Assembly (NCBI RefSeq): GCF_003751845.1
Contig: NZ_RJKQ01000002.1
Span: 1,178,001-1,242,000, forward strand
Source of the DNA: Enterobacter sp. BIGb0383
GTDB taxonomy: Bacteria; Pseudomonadota; Gammaproteobacteria; Enterobacterales; Enterobacteriaceae
Reading direction: 5' to 3'
DNA length: 64,000 bases
Under the pieces are notes generated by a model. That model had not been told where the DNA came from. It ran no database searches and saw only the letters and a list, made by a program, of their open reading frames with translations. The position numbers and the translations under genes were made by a program. This document shows, in pieces, positions 27,524 through 36,713 of this stretch; the first letter of the stretch is position 1; every line of letters starts with the position of its first letter.

Positions 27524-28531
27524 TCAGAACCCTTCCAGCACAATCTTACCCACCGCACGACCCGTCTCAATCTGGCGGTGCGCCTTCTGTAAATTCTCTG
27601 CCGTAATCGCGCCATAGTGCTCGCCGAGAGTGGTCTTTAGCACCCCGTCATCAATCAGGCGAGCGACACGCGTCAGGAGCTGATGCTGGGCGATCATATC
27701 CTGCGTCCCGAACATCGAGCGAGTAAACATAAACTCCCAGTGCAGGGAGATACTTTTGGTCTTCAGCGGACGGGCATCGAGGGTCTCAGGATCGTCAATC
27801 AAGGCCAGTTTCCCCTGCGGGGCCAGGGCTTCGATAATCTGCGCATAGTGCTGCGCCGTCGCGGTCAGGCTGGCGACGTGCGTTACCGACTTCACGCCAA
27901 TACGCGCCAGCTCTTCAGTCAGCGGCTTGCTGTGGTCGATAACATGGTGCGCACCCAGCTCACGCACCCACTGCTGGCTTTCCGGCCTGGACGCCGTGCC
28001 GATAACAGTAAGGCCGGTCAGCCTGCTGGCAAGCTGGGTCAGAATCGACCCGACGCCACCCGCCGCACCGACAATCAGCAGCGTATCGCCCTTATTGCCG
28101 CCCTCCTTCACGCCCAGACGGTCAAACAGCAGCTCCCACGCGGTAATGGCCGTCAGCGGCAGCGCCGCCGCAGAGGCATTGTCCAGCGTCTGAGGCTTCA
28201 GGGCGACGATACGCTCATCGACCAGCTGAAACTCGCTATTGCTGCCGGGCCGACCGAGCGCCCCGGCGTACCAGACCTTATCCCCCTCGCGAAACAGCGT
28301 CACCGCCTCACCGACGGATTTCACCACCCCGACGGCATCCCAGCCCAGCACGCGCGGCTCTCCGGCGTTAAAGCCCGCACGGACTTTGGTATCGACAGGG
28401 TTAACGGAAATCGCCTGCACCTCGACAAGCAGATCGTGGCCAGCAGCAACCGGTACGGGCAGCTCGATGACGGTTAAGGACGGGATATTGCTGCCGGTTG
28501 TGGCCGGACTCGTAATGGCAATGGCTTTCAT
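27524..28531 (-). CDS. Zinc-type alcohol dehydrogenase-like protein (MDR family)
   Basis: A 335-residue medium-chain dehydrogenase/reductase (MKAIAITSP, then VPVAAGHDLLVEVQAISVNPVDTKVRAG, then LLIVGAAGGVGSILTQLASRL for the NADPH site). The cysteines that bind catalytic zinc in true alcohol dehydrogenases are absent, as in the quinone oxidoreductase-like branch to which this family (adh_fam_1) belongs. It probably reduces quinones or enones with NADPH. It is a single gene with its own promoter on the minus strand. Confidence 0.9.
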   Translation of the reverse strand: MKAIAITSPATTGSNIPSLTVIELPVPVAAGHDLLVEVQAISVNPVDTKVRAGFNAGEPRVLGWDAVGVVKSVGEAVTLFREGDKVWYAGALGRPGSNSEFQLVDERIVALKPQTLDNASAAALPLTAITAWELLFDRLGVKEGGNKGDTLLIVGAAGGVGSILTQLASRLTGLTVIGTASRPESQQWVRELGAHHVIDHSKPLTEELARIGVKSVTHVASLTATAQHYAQIIEALAPQGKLALIDDPETLDARPLKTKSISLHWEFMFTRSMFGTQDMIAQHQLLTRVARLIDDGVLKTTLGEHYGAITAENLQKAHRQIETGRAVGKIVLEGF

Positions 28532-28687
28532 GAGCTCTCCTGATGGGGATGGATTCTGGGTTAGTGAGGATGATGGTAGGCCCGGTGGTGCGAGAGAAAC
28601 AGTGGGGGGATAGGATAAGTGTTGTACGCGTGGAGGGAAAATGGGGAGCAGAAGGCAGCAGAGTTATGCCGCCTTCTGGACAGAACG

Positions 28688-28948
28688 TCATTCTTTCTTC
28701 ACGCGCATCAGTCGTGTTCTGTCGATAAGATTGCCGCTTTCATCGTAATAGCGGCTCGGCCAGATATCGGCGGGGTCCATTTCTAGTGCCTGAGCAATTA
28801 TGTGCTCACCTTTCGGCCATGGGCGAGACAGTGCGTTCGCCAGCGTGGAAGAACTCAGGCCAGCCTGCCGTGAAAGCGCTGCCATAGACATACGTTTCTT
28901 TTTGAGCCCGGCAATGATATCTGCGGGATGCATATCCGTTTTAACCAT
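28688..28948 (-). CDS. Nlp/Ner-type HTH DNA-binding protein
   Basis: An 86-residue protein of the Ner/SfsB (Nlp) family: MHPADIIAGLKKKRMSMAALSRQAGLSSSTLANALSRPWPK-type helix-turn-helix, then IIAQALEMDPADIWPSRYYDESG. The family goes back to the Mu-phage Ner repressor and is a common domesticated regulator. ATG at 28948 after AGGAGTGACCCG. It is the last host-like gene before the distal end of the leuX island. Confidence 0.9.
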   Translation of the reverse strand: MVKTDMHPADIIAGLKKKRMSMAALSRQAGLSSSTLANALSRPWPKGEHIIAQALEMDPADIWPSRYYDESGNLIDRTRLMRVKKE

Positions 28949-29049
28949 CGGGTCACTCCTGTGGTAGTAGGGGATGGTTTAAGGATTGTCGCTGGTTTGG
29001 GAGGTGGTGGATACTACGAGAAACGTAGTGTGCATAGGCATTCAATCAA

Positions 29050-29072
29050 TGGCGGCGAAGGCCGGACTCGAA
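29050..29072. repeat. Distal attachment-site copy of the leuX 3' end
   Basis: These 23 bases match 36714-36736, the 3' end of leuX, at 20 positions, with 14 identical in a row (aggccggactcgaa at 29059-29072). The copy lies exactly where host-like sequence gives way to the AT-rich genes. It is best read as the far att site left by integration into the tRNA gene. Confidence 0.85.
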
Positions 29073-29168
29073 TATCGCAACTATCCTTATGATATTTAGT
29101 AATTAAAGCAACTCACATTATCGGTGATAGCATCAGTCCCATTTGGTGATAATCGAACAAAGAGTATA

Positions 29169-30206
29169 TTAATCTTGTTTGCTTACACTAACTTCGACTT
29201 TATCTATATCATAAATACTTACATTGCCTCCAGTAGCATTTATCGGTTCAAAAAGAGCAAGATTGATTCCATCGCTCACAGAACTGTTATAAAGCACTCC
29301 ATGAAATCCAGTTTTCTTTATAAACTCACATATATACTGGCTTGGGATATAATCAATGGCTGCACTCTTGGGTAATACGGGTCTTGTTAGTTCGTAACCA
29401 AGTCGTTCAAGAAAAGGTATATCTGCAAGCATTTTCCCCATCTCACTTGGATCAGTTAATAAAAATGGCGAAACGGTTTCACGAGGGTTTCTGAGGTCTA
29501 TTAGAGTCAAGTTATCTTTTAAATTAAAATCAGCGACGCAGGCTCTATCACCTGTATGAGGACGAATCTCAGACAAAGCCGTATCTGGATTAGAGCCAAG
29601 ATATAAATATGGTATGCCTGTAGGGTTTGCTCTACCATGACTAACTGCTCTCTTGGGAGGGGCCCCCATTTTGTCTACAGTGAAGGCAATATCATCTGTA
29701 AAAATACGGGCACGATACCAAGTTTGATAAAAGTCCTCTAAAGCAAGAAAACTTAATAACTCACCAAGTCTATCAGTATCAAGTGATTTATTGAGAAAAT
29801 ATCTGTTCTCATACATTAGTTCCTGACAAAGATTATCCCATAATGCAAGAGATTCACTTTTATAACTATCAGAAAGTACGAAGGACTTTCTTACAACATT
29901 CCCATCATCAAGTATATCACCTAATAGTTCTTTAGCATGAGCCTCATCTAAAAGAGGATGTGAAAATAGCTTCCAATCCTCTTTCAAATGTGCAACCACA
30001 CTTTTACCATCCGGATGCTGTTCATAAATGTTTATTAATGAACTAAAATGATCAAATAAAGCATAAGGCTCAATAATCTCAATGTCTTTTGTACCACAAT
30101 ACGAACAATCACCAAAACTAGGGGAAAGTGAAGGTATGATATTTTTCTTTAACCCTTTATCCCCAAAACAATTCGCACAGCAGTAGTTAATCATATTATT
30201 TATCAT
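29169..30206 (-). CDS. HEPN/RES-domain protein, probable NAD-degrading toxin
   Basis: A 345-residue protein. The N-terminus has possible zinc ligands (Cys9, Cys10, Cys13 and Cys34, Cys37), followed by a helical region like the HEPN/RES N-terminal domain. The RES domain covers about residues 160-340, with its three name residues in YRARIF (Arg165/167), ALSEIRPH (Glu213) and LYNSSVSDG (Ser308/309). RES toxins such as MbcT destroy cellular NAD. It overlaps the upstream sce7725-like gene by 11 bases, so it is the last gene of a coupled three-gene operon. ATG at 30206, or 30194. If active, it would be the killing arm of the operon. Confidence 0.85.
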   Translation of the reverse strand: MINNMINYCCANCFGDKGLKKNIIPSLSPSFGDCSYCGTKDIEIIEPYALFDHFSSLINIYEQHPDGKSVVAHLKEDWKLFSHPLLDEAHAKELLGDILDDGNVVRKSFVLSDSYKSESLALWDNLCQELMYENRYFLNKSLDTDRLGELLSFLALEDFYQTWYRARIFTDDIAFTVDKMGAPPKRAVSHGRANPTGIPYLYLGSNPDTALSEIRPHTGDRACVADFNLKDNLTLIDLRNPRETVSPFLLTDPSEMGKMLADIPFLERLGYELTRPVLPKSAAIDYIPSQYICEFIKKTGFHGVLYNSSVSDGINLALFEPINATGGNVSIYDIDKVEVSVSKQD

Positions 30207-31128
30207 CCATGAAATCAGCCAAGGTTTCTATGTGGTGAATCATTGACAGTTTTTTTACTGTTCCTAAACCAGGGAAGTGGCTCGGATTATGCAATCGTCT
30301 AAACTCTTTAATGGCCGATGTTTCAAGCAACATAGATTCACCGGATTTTAAAGCAATCATTAATTTTTCAAGTGATTGTGCAAACTTACCTGCTGGATCT
30401 GTTGGTGTATTACGTGTTGTCGAAACAAAATGATAGATGTACATCTCTTCTTCATGCTTCGCATTAATATAAGTAAGATGAATAGCAACTGCATATGCAG
30501 GTCCACCTGATTCACTAAATTCATCTCCAACAATTAAAAAATCACCAAAACCATTCATACCCTCTTCTTCATAATTAAGATGAAGATCTGAAAAGAACTC
30601 AGAATCAGGATGGTCAGCATTTCGTCTTTTTTCAAAGCCATCTTTAATTAAAATTCTTTCTGAACCCGAAAAATGTTTTCGATAAGCTTTAGAACAATAG
30701 TTAGAAATAAATACATGTTTGTATCCATCCCCAAACCTTTCATGTAAAACTTTTGGCTCATCAAACCCGGCATGGATGAAGGTGACTTCATGAACGAGAT
30801 CTGAATAAAGGAGATTATCAACCTTAGCAATAGTCATACTCTTATCAAGAAGTATACCTACAGAAATCTTCTCATACTTACTAAATTCCTTTTTTAATAA
30901 TTGAGCTATACTTTGTCCATCGGTAGAATGATCACCACATGCCGGATTAATGATGACAATAGCCTTACCATCATTTTCTTTTATTGTTTTCAGTGTTCGT
31001 TCAAGACCGTTGAGAGCCTCTCTCACAGGCTCTATTATTGGAGTAAAACCTGCCTCAGCCATTACATTAGCAGTATCTCTAATAGCCAACAGTTCAAATT
31101 GTTTCCCACGAAAATAAGGATAATACAT
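30196..31128 (-). CDS. sce7725-like (beta family) protein
   Basis: A 310-residue soluble protein that begins MYYPYFRGKQFELLAIRD and continues with GFTPIIEPVREALNGLERTL. This start and length fit the sce7725 family, related to the phage T4 beta protein family. The fold is likely a TIM-barrel-like alpha/beta protein (alternating VIIN, GILLD, FIHAGFD strands). No known catalytic motif is visible. A good ribosome site (GGGAG) is placed within the end of the previous gene. Such genes occur with sce7726-like nucleases. The function is unknown. Confidence 0.8.
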   Translation of the reverse strand: MYYPYFRGKQFELLAIRDTANVMAEAGFTPIIEPVREALNGLERTLKTIKENDGKAIVIINPACGDHSTDGQSIAQLLKKEFSKYEKISVGILLDKSMTIAKVDNLLYSDLVHEVTFIHAGFDEPKVLHERFGDGYKHVFISNYCSKAYRKHFSGSERILIKDGFEKRRNADHPDSEFFSDLHLNYEEEGMNGFGDFLIVGDEFSESGGPAYAVAIHLTYINAKHEEEMYIYHFVSTTRNTPTDPAGKFAQSLEKLMIALKSGESMLLETSAIKEFRRLHNPSHFPGLGTVKKLSMIHHIETLADFMDDK

Positions 31129-31134
31129 AGTTTG

Positions 31135-32037
31135 TTACTCCCATAACAATGCCTCATTAAGAGGAAGCCGCATAGTATTAATTAATCGCTCATGATCCTT
31201 AGAGCGAAGCTGAATAGAAAGCGCCGCTGGTTGCAAAGACTTTGGTAAGTTGAGAATCAACTCTCTTAAAGAAAGTAAACTTCTGCTTTCCTTTAAAGTT
31301 TTCAGCATTAAATTATATACAGAAATAGGTGGTAAGCCACTAAATGCTTCTTTCAAGAAACCATGCATTTGAGTATTCGGTAAGTCGGGGATTTTTATAC
31401 CTAAATCGGAAGCAATAATTTTCGCCTCATTAATTCTTAATGACTCAAAGATTGTTACAGGGCATATAAAGTCTAAGACTTCTTCAGCTTCTCTTATAGT
31501 AGATATTCGATTCCATCGGGCTAAACTCAATACCCCAATGGTAGATTCAGTTGTTTTAAGCACATCATCTATATGTTCTGAACCTGCTATCACATAGATT
31601 TTCCCAAATGCTTTACGGTAGTTTGTTATTTGGTTTTGTAGACGGTTTAAGGAATCCCTTTCGGATTTTATTTCGTAAACCGTTCCAGTTCCGTTCAGTA
31701 TGATGAGATCAGCTTTGCAAGAGCCGATTCTGAATTCATTAAGCATACAGGCAGTTCTTAATGAATGCTTCCCAAGCAAAAGATTGTGTGTGAGTGCAGA
31801 ACGATAAACATACTCATTCCGCAAGCCTGTTTGTCTAAGTAAGGCAAATGCCTCATTGAAGGCTTCACCAACGGTAATCCCAAATGTATCTGCATGGTCA
31901 AAAAGTTCGGTCTCTCGGAGAGAGCGAGCAAACATAGGAGACTGCCCTCTTTTCGCTATCTCGCTGAAGACGGAAGCGGAAAAAAGTCTACTCAAAGCTG
32001 TCAGTTGAAAAGAGTTAAGTTCGTTACTTATCATCAT
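31135..32037 (-). CDS. sce7726-like protein with PD-(D/E)xK nuclease core
   Basis: A 300-residue protein, first gene of the three-gene operon. A nuclease core of the PD-(D/E)xK type can be read: Glu101 in NEFRIG, Asp110 in CKADLIIL, Glu122-x-Lys124 in VYEIKSE and Gln135 with Tyr140 in the following helix. The C-terminal half is helical and ends in RLPLNEALLWE. The match is to the sce7726 family. ATG at 32037, or the next codon, with a weak ribosome site. It probably cuts DNA, or recognises it, on behalf of the operon. Confidence 0.82.
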   Translation of the reverse strand: MMISNELNSFQLTALSRLFSASVFSEIAKRGQSPMFARSLRETELFDHADTFGITVGEAFNEAFALLRQTGLRNEYVYRSALTHNLLLGKHSLRTACMLNEFRIGSCKADLIILNGTGTVYEIKSERDSLNRLQNQITNYRKAFGKIYVIAGSEHIDDVLKTTESTIGVLSLARWNRISTIREAEEVLDFICPVTIFESLRINEAKIIASDLGIKIPDLPNTQMHGFLKEAFSGLPPISVYNLMLKTLKESRSLLSLRELILNLPKSLQPAALSIQLRSKDHERLINTMRLPLNEALLWE

Positions 32038-32526
32038 GGTGAATCACATAGCCCATCGTTCAGGATCTTAATTGGTTACTGTCAAAATCCTTAGCACAAC
32101 CCCATAAAAACCGCTCATCAAGTGCAGGAAGGCTATTAAAAAATTTTCACCTTAGGTTACCAAACCAGCAGTACCCTGCATAGAAAAGTTGATAACCTTA
32201 CTGTATGTAATCAATTCTAGTACCCTGTGAAAATTTTGGTTGTGAGATATCACACAATCTGTTGATCGTAAAAGATAAAGATTATCTAAGGAGGCAGCCC
32301 TCAGACCACATATGAAACGGATTTCTTTAACATTGGGCACTCCACGTTTCAATTCAGGTGACAAAATTCACTAAACCACTAATTTCTCTATACTGTATAC
32401 GCTCTATCACTGATTGCAAACATAACAACCCCAAAGCGTCTGCTAAGTGCTTCTAACAGTACTCGGAGACAAGAAAAAAGCACCCTCAGAAGGTGTATAC
32501 TGAACGTGAATAATGTTAAGGAAAGC
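32038..32526. promoter_or_regulatory. Divergent control region of the island
   Basis: About 490 bases between the two defence units. It holds an 11-bp inverted repeat (AAAATTTTCAC at 32140-32150, its complement at 32227-32237) and a repeated AGTACCCTG (near 32170 and 32219). These elements lie between the two operons and could bind a shared regulator. A 70-codon minus-strand frame here has no ribosome site or recognisable product and I do not call it a gene. Confidence 0.5.
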
Positions 32527-33612
32527 ATGATGGAATCGGAAAAACCTGTTACCCCTGATTATAAAGTCAACAGCAAACGGGATGCGACAGATAGTATTCG
32601 TGGCTACGTTTACCAGATTTACCAAAGTGTACTTGCTTGGGTAGACCTTAAGGACGACGAGGTACTCTTTCTCGAATGTGCTGAAGATTTTGATATTTAT
32701 GCTAATAAGACTGTAATCAGCACGCAGGTTAAAGATTTAACCAGCAAACTAACACTTAGGTCGGCAGATGTGGTAGCCGCACTCAACAATTTCTGGTCAT
32801 TGCAGCAAGACAATCCACAACATGACATCAAACTCCGCTTTCTGACCACAGCGAACGCCGGGCATGAAAAAGGAACACCGTTTGGACAGGAACAGAAAGG
32901 CCTAGAATACTGGTACCGTTGTCAATCTGACAAAGCGCTAATCCCACCATTACGCAATTTTCTCACGACACTTGAATTATCCCCAAACCTACTGGCATTT
33001 CTTCGCTCGTCTTCCGATGAAACATTACATACTCAGCTGCTTTTACGTATAAACTGGGACCTAGGTGCCAAAAATAAACATGCCTTACAACTAGCTATTG
33101 AAGATAAGCTGAAAATTCATGGTCACTATTATCGAACCAATACACATTATTCATGCCAAGCACTCTCGCATCTTCTTAAACATGTAGTCGATCTTCTTAG
33201 TGTAAAAGGACATAAACCTCTCTCTCGGGCTGATTTTCTTACAGAATTTGATACAGCAACTACTGAATCGATTCCCAAAAGTCTGCTAGAAACTCTCAGA
33301 AGTAACAGTCAATTGCAACAGCTTGCAAACAATAATGATTCTGGCAGCCTTACCCGACTTTGGGATATTCCCTACCCCCTTACAACTCCTCTCCCGGTTG
33401 TCGAAGGAGCTCTTCGTCGTCAGGCATTGGTTGCGAAAATCCATAGTCATCTTTTATCATTCCGTGTGATTTTTCTTTATGGAAGTAGTGGCACAGGAAA
33501 AACAAATATTGCGGCGATGTTAGCTGCTACATCAAGCGAGAGATGGGAATGGGGGGATTTCGTGGCCGTCGCACTGAACATATTCAAGAGGCCCTTGCCC
33601 GAGCAGCTCTAG
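32527..33612 (+). CDS. Avs-like STAND NTPase, N-terminal fragment (frameshifted gene)
   Basis: N-terminal part of a gene split by a -1 frameshift at the G6 run 33551-33556. Residues 1-80 resemble the Cap4/DUF4297 nuclease type: RGYVYQIYQSVLAW, then FLECAEDFDI with Glu50 and Asp54, then STQVKD with Gln67-x-Lys69. The Walker A motif GSSGTGKT is at 319-326. After the G run this frame is meaningless and stops at 33612. ATG at 32527 after AAGGA; a GTG at 32506 is also in frame. With one more G the two halves form a protein of about 1341 residues. Nuclease, STAND NTPase and helical repeats in that order is the Avs antiviral design. Confidence 0.8.
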   Translation: MMESEKPVTPDYKVNSKRDATDSIRGYVYQIYQSVLAWVDLKDDEVLFLECAEDFDIYANKTVISTQVKDLTSKLTLRSADVVAALNNFWSLQQDNPQHDIKLRFLTTANAGHEKGTPFGQEQKGLEYWYRCQSDKALIPPLRNFLTTLELSPNLLAFLRSSSDETLHTQLLLRINWDLGAKNKHALQLAIEDKLKIHGHYYRTNTHYSCQALSHLLKHVVDLLSVKGHKPLSRADFLTEFDTATTESIPKSLLETLRSNSQLQQLANNNDSGSLTRLWDIPYPLTTPLPVVEGALRRQALVAKIHSHLLSFRVIFLYGSSGTGKTNIAAMLAATSSERWEWGDFVAVALNIFKRPLPEQL

Positions 33613-36551
33613 AAATAAACACTCGTGGTTACCCTTCTTTTTTAGTTCTAGATGATCTCGATTTAAGTGATATTTCCAATTTTGAACGCGAACTGATTGC
33701 ATTGATCTTTGCCATCACCCAAAACAACGGCATGGTAATTGCTACAGGACAGAAACGACCTCCTTTGTCCCTGTTCCCTGCATTATGGATTCCATCTGAA
33801 AGTGAACAGAAAATCCCTTATTTCGATCGTGAAGAGATCAATGAACTTATTATCCTTCATGGTCTCGGTGAATCTAATAGCGTTATAGAATGGGGGCAAA
33901 ACATTTACGCTTCGACGCAAGGACACCCGCAACTGGTCCACGCACGAATCAGAACCTTAAGCAACCAAGGGTGGAGTGTAACAGAAGAAGATTTCCACAA
34001 TCCTGAAGATATTCAACGTATTCGTTTAGATGCACGTAATCGTCTAATAAAAATGTTTCCTTCAGATGCAGCCAGGATGCTGGCCTATCGACTAAGTATT
34101 ATCACCGGTCGTTTTCATCGCAACTTAGCCTTGACCCTAGGTAATACAGCTCCTTCAGTAATCTTGTCAGGTGAAATCTTTGACACACTTGTTGGTCCCT
34201 GGATTGAAAAAGAGGGTCCAGATCTCTATCGTGTTTCTCCTCTATTGATCGGTGCCGCACAGAGTGTTTTTTCAGAAAGAGACATAATTGACCTTCATCT
34301 TAATGTTGCTAATTGTATTCTCAGTCAAAAAATCCTAAACCAGGACGATTTATCAGGGGCCTTTTGGCATGCTTATTCAGCGAAAGATAAGAAACTCATA
34401 TCTCAGTTAGCAAGCGTGATTATCAGAGAAGGTGAGCATGCTATGTATTATCTCCGTGAGCCCATGTTTTGGTTTTCGGAGGTAGCACTATCCCCAGGAA
34501 ATAAAATCATGGATGACGAATTATCAACAGAACTGGTACTACGTTTACTCCAATTTCGGCTTAATTCATCACTTTCAAAACATGCGAGTGCTTTGATAGA
34601 TATTCAGATTATTGAAGATATCGTTGCCAATGCAAAAGCAAAAAAAGAATCGATTCTTTTTTCAGCCATGGCATATACGATTATTCTAAGTAATCTGGAG
34701 GTACATATTCCGGCGGCTACAGTTGTACGAATCTTGGATAATCTGATGGATGAAAGTATCGAAACTGCTCTGGCCGAAAAATTTTTCGAATCTTCTGCTA
34801 AAATCGATACCCCAGAAATTCTTCACGCAACAAGAGATTTATTCTTATTTCAAGCTATCCGAGTAAACGGTTTGAAAGATCTTAGGGAGTTGGTTATTGC
34901 TCTTGAAAAGATCGATGAAAAAAAACGAAGAACTCTATTTTCAATCTGTGACTCCGAATCAGACTTTCCTAATATGTTAATTCGGCAAGCATGCTGGAAA
35001 GATGTTGAAGCAATTTCTACTAATGTACAAGAATCCTTATCAGTGCTGCGTTTTACCGAGTCAAAAGCCCGTGAGTGGGGTATTAAGAGGCTCTCTATTG
35101 CCTGTTACGCAGTAATAGCTTCTATCTATGATGAATATGCTGAAGCTCCTGAAGATGCTATGGCAGCTCTAGATGAAGCAGACAAAATATTTGGTGATGA
35201 TGCCCAGCTTATCAATCAGCGCGCAAAAGTCCTTTTGCGTTTAAAACGCTACGAAGAAGCTCTAACCTCGTTCAAACACGCCCTACTTTTACCAGGACTT
35301 GATAAAGTCAATTATGTCACTTCCTGTCGCGATGCTGGTATTGTCGCTGCAAAATTAAGCAATTGGATGTTTTCATCAAAGCTTTTCCGCCAAGGTGCCG
35401 AGGCAGCCCGTCAGAACAATATTCAGAAACTAATGGGGATTGGCCTTTCTGCTGATTGTGCTGTTTCTTTATGGCACGCAAGTCAACCTAAAGAGTGTCT
35501 ATCACTTTTCGCAGATGTACTAGATAGTTTAGAAGATGTAGATCCTAAGGAAGAGCATCTAGCCCACCACCTCCATGCTACGATCAGACATGCTATTTCT
35601 TGGGTTCATTTTGCTGCTCGTGGGTACACAGACGACAGTCTTGCTAGGCCATTGCCTGGTATGTGTAGCAACCCAAATCCACATGAAAACATTGTTGACC
35701 ACCGACTTGTCGACATAAGTGGTGTGTGGGAGTTACTAGTCACGACAGAATCATATTTGTCGCTAGGTAATACTATTGCGCAACGCGCCAAAAATAAAAC
35801 AAATAGCATTATGCCTCTCCACATCAGGATTTACCGGGGAATTTTGGCATTAGAAACTATGTTACGTGATAAGACCTTTGAAAAATTAATCTCAGTACTT
35901 CTGGATTACCATGCAATCAACCATTTCAGAGGAATTACAAAAACAAGTATTGTTGATTTATACTCCATCGATGACCTCCCCAAGCTACCAGATGACTATT
36001 GGAATAATGAAGCTCCTTGGACCTTGAACTGCCAAGTGATTCTAGCGGTAACAATTTCCAATTATTCCAGCACCACCCCGCTGAAGTTGCCTTTTAGCTC
36101 TTGGTATAATGAGCTAGCAATTCTCGGTCGACCGCCCATTAGTTTTAGTAAGTTCATTCGTGTCCTGCAAGGCGAAGTTCCAGAAACAGACAATCTCTAT
36201 CAGCTGGCAGCTGCAGCTCTGCAGGCGCTAAATTTAAACCGATCATCTCCAGAACAACTGTGGGGACACTCTTTCCGGCTACTGGATGCCAGCCGGACGA
36301 TCCATAGTCTCGTCGCTCAACCTATGGAGGAGTGGCTAACTAAACTCTGGCAGTATGCATGCCAGTTCCAAAAATTTGGTTTCAGGGCCCCAAATATGGC
36401 TATACCCAACATCGAACAGGCATGTATGAACACGTCATATTCGGGAACTGCAAAAGTAGCGTTGATATTGGAGGCTGCAGCTCCATGGCTAAATATCAAT
36501 TTGTCGAACACGGCTCGTTCTCTACTTGAGAAGATTCGTAATGGAAATTAA
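33543..36551 (+). CDS. Avs-like STAND NTPase, C-terminal fragment (frameshifted gene)
   Basis: Continuation of the split gene. It holds the Walker B strand SFLVLDDLDLS about 50 residues after the Walker A in the joined protein, then a winged-helix-like part, and about 800 residues of helical repeats, including a TPR-like pair (YEEALTSFKHALLLPG). In Avs proteins this repeat region binds a phage protein and triggers the nuclease. The true joined sequence begins near 33554; the ATG at 33543 is probably not used. Without recoding or a corrected sequence the fragment alone would lack the nuclease and the ATP-binding loop. Confidence 0.8.
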   Translation: MGMGGFRGRRTEHIQEALARAALEINTRGYPSFLVLDDLDLSDISNFERELIALIFAITQNNGMVIATGQKRPPLSLFPALWIPSESEQKIPYFDREEINELIILHGLGESNSVIEWGQNIYASTQGHPQLVHARIRTLSNQGWSVTEEDFHNPEDIQRIRLDARNRLIKMFPSDAARMLAYRLSIITGRFHRNLALTLGNTAPSVILSGEIFDTLVGPWIEKEGPDLYRVSPLLIGAAQSVFSERDIIDLHLNVANCILSQKILNQDDLSGAFWHAYSAKDKKLISQLASVIIREGEHAMYYLREPMFWFSEVALSPGNKIMDDELSTELVLRLLQFRLNSSLSKHASALIDIQIIEDIVANAKAKKESILFSAMAYTIILSNLEVHIPAATVVRILDNLMDESIETALAEKFFESSAKIDTPEILHATRDLFLFQAIRVNGLKDLRELVIALEKIDEKKRRTLFSICDSESDFPNMLIRQACWKDVEAISTNVQESLSVLRFTESKAREWGIKRLSIACYAVIASIYDEYAEAPEDAMAALDEADKIFGDDAQLINQRAKVLLRLKRYEEALTSFKHALLLPGLDKVNYVTSCRDAGIVAAKLSNWMFSSKLFRQGAEAARQNNIQKLMGIGLSADCAVSLWHASQPKECLSLFADVLDSLEDVDPKEEHLAHHLHATIRHAISWVHFAARGYTDDSLARPLPGMCSNPNPHENIVDHRLVDISGVWELLVTTESYLSLGNTIAQRAKNKTNSIMPLHIRIYRGILALETMLRDKTFEKLISVLLDYHAINHFRGITKTSIVDLYSIDDLPKLPDDYWNNEAPWTLNCQVILAVTISNYSSTTPLKLPFSSWYNELAILGRPPISFSKFIRVLQGEVPETDNLYQLAAAALQALNLNRSSPEQLWGHSFRLLDASRTIHSLVAQPMEEWLTKLWQYACQFQKFGFRAPNMAIPNIEQACMNTSYSGTAKVALILEAAAPWLNINLSNTARSLLEKIRNGN

Positions 36552-36674
36552 GCCTAATCGAACCGGAAGTATCATCATCTAAACCAACATATGTTGCTAG
36601 ATGTACGTTGAAGTCAGTTGACCTTGAGAGAGCTATGTAGCTGGAGTGATGGATAAATGCTGAATTCCAGACGC

Positions 36675-36702
36675 AAAAAAAGCCGCCCTTAAGCGACTTT
36701 TC
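36675..36702 (-). terminator. leuX terminator
   Basis: On the minus strand, just past the CCA end of leuX, AAGTCGC, loop TTAAG, GGCGGCTT (with a G-T pair) is followed by a T7 tract. It lies within the island side of the junction, so the tRNA keeps a working terminator after integration. Confidence 0.8.
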
Positions 36703-36713
36703 TCTGTTCAGCG

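Noticed and set aside
32152-32364. 70-codon minus-strand frame in the island control region
   Set aside because: No ribosome site, no recognisable product, and it lies over the repeat elements.
33543-33620. Programmed -1 ribosomal frameshift in the STAND gene
   Set aside because: In the zero frame the codons are TGG GGG GAT, which is not a standard X XXY YYZ slip site. A missing G is the simpler explanation.
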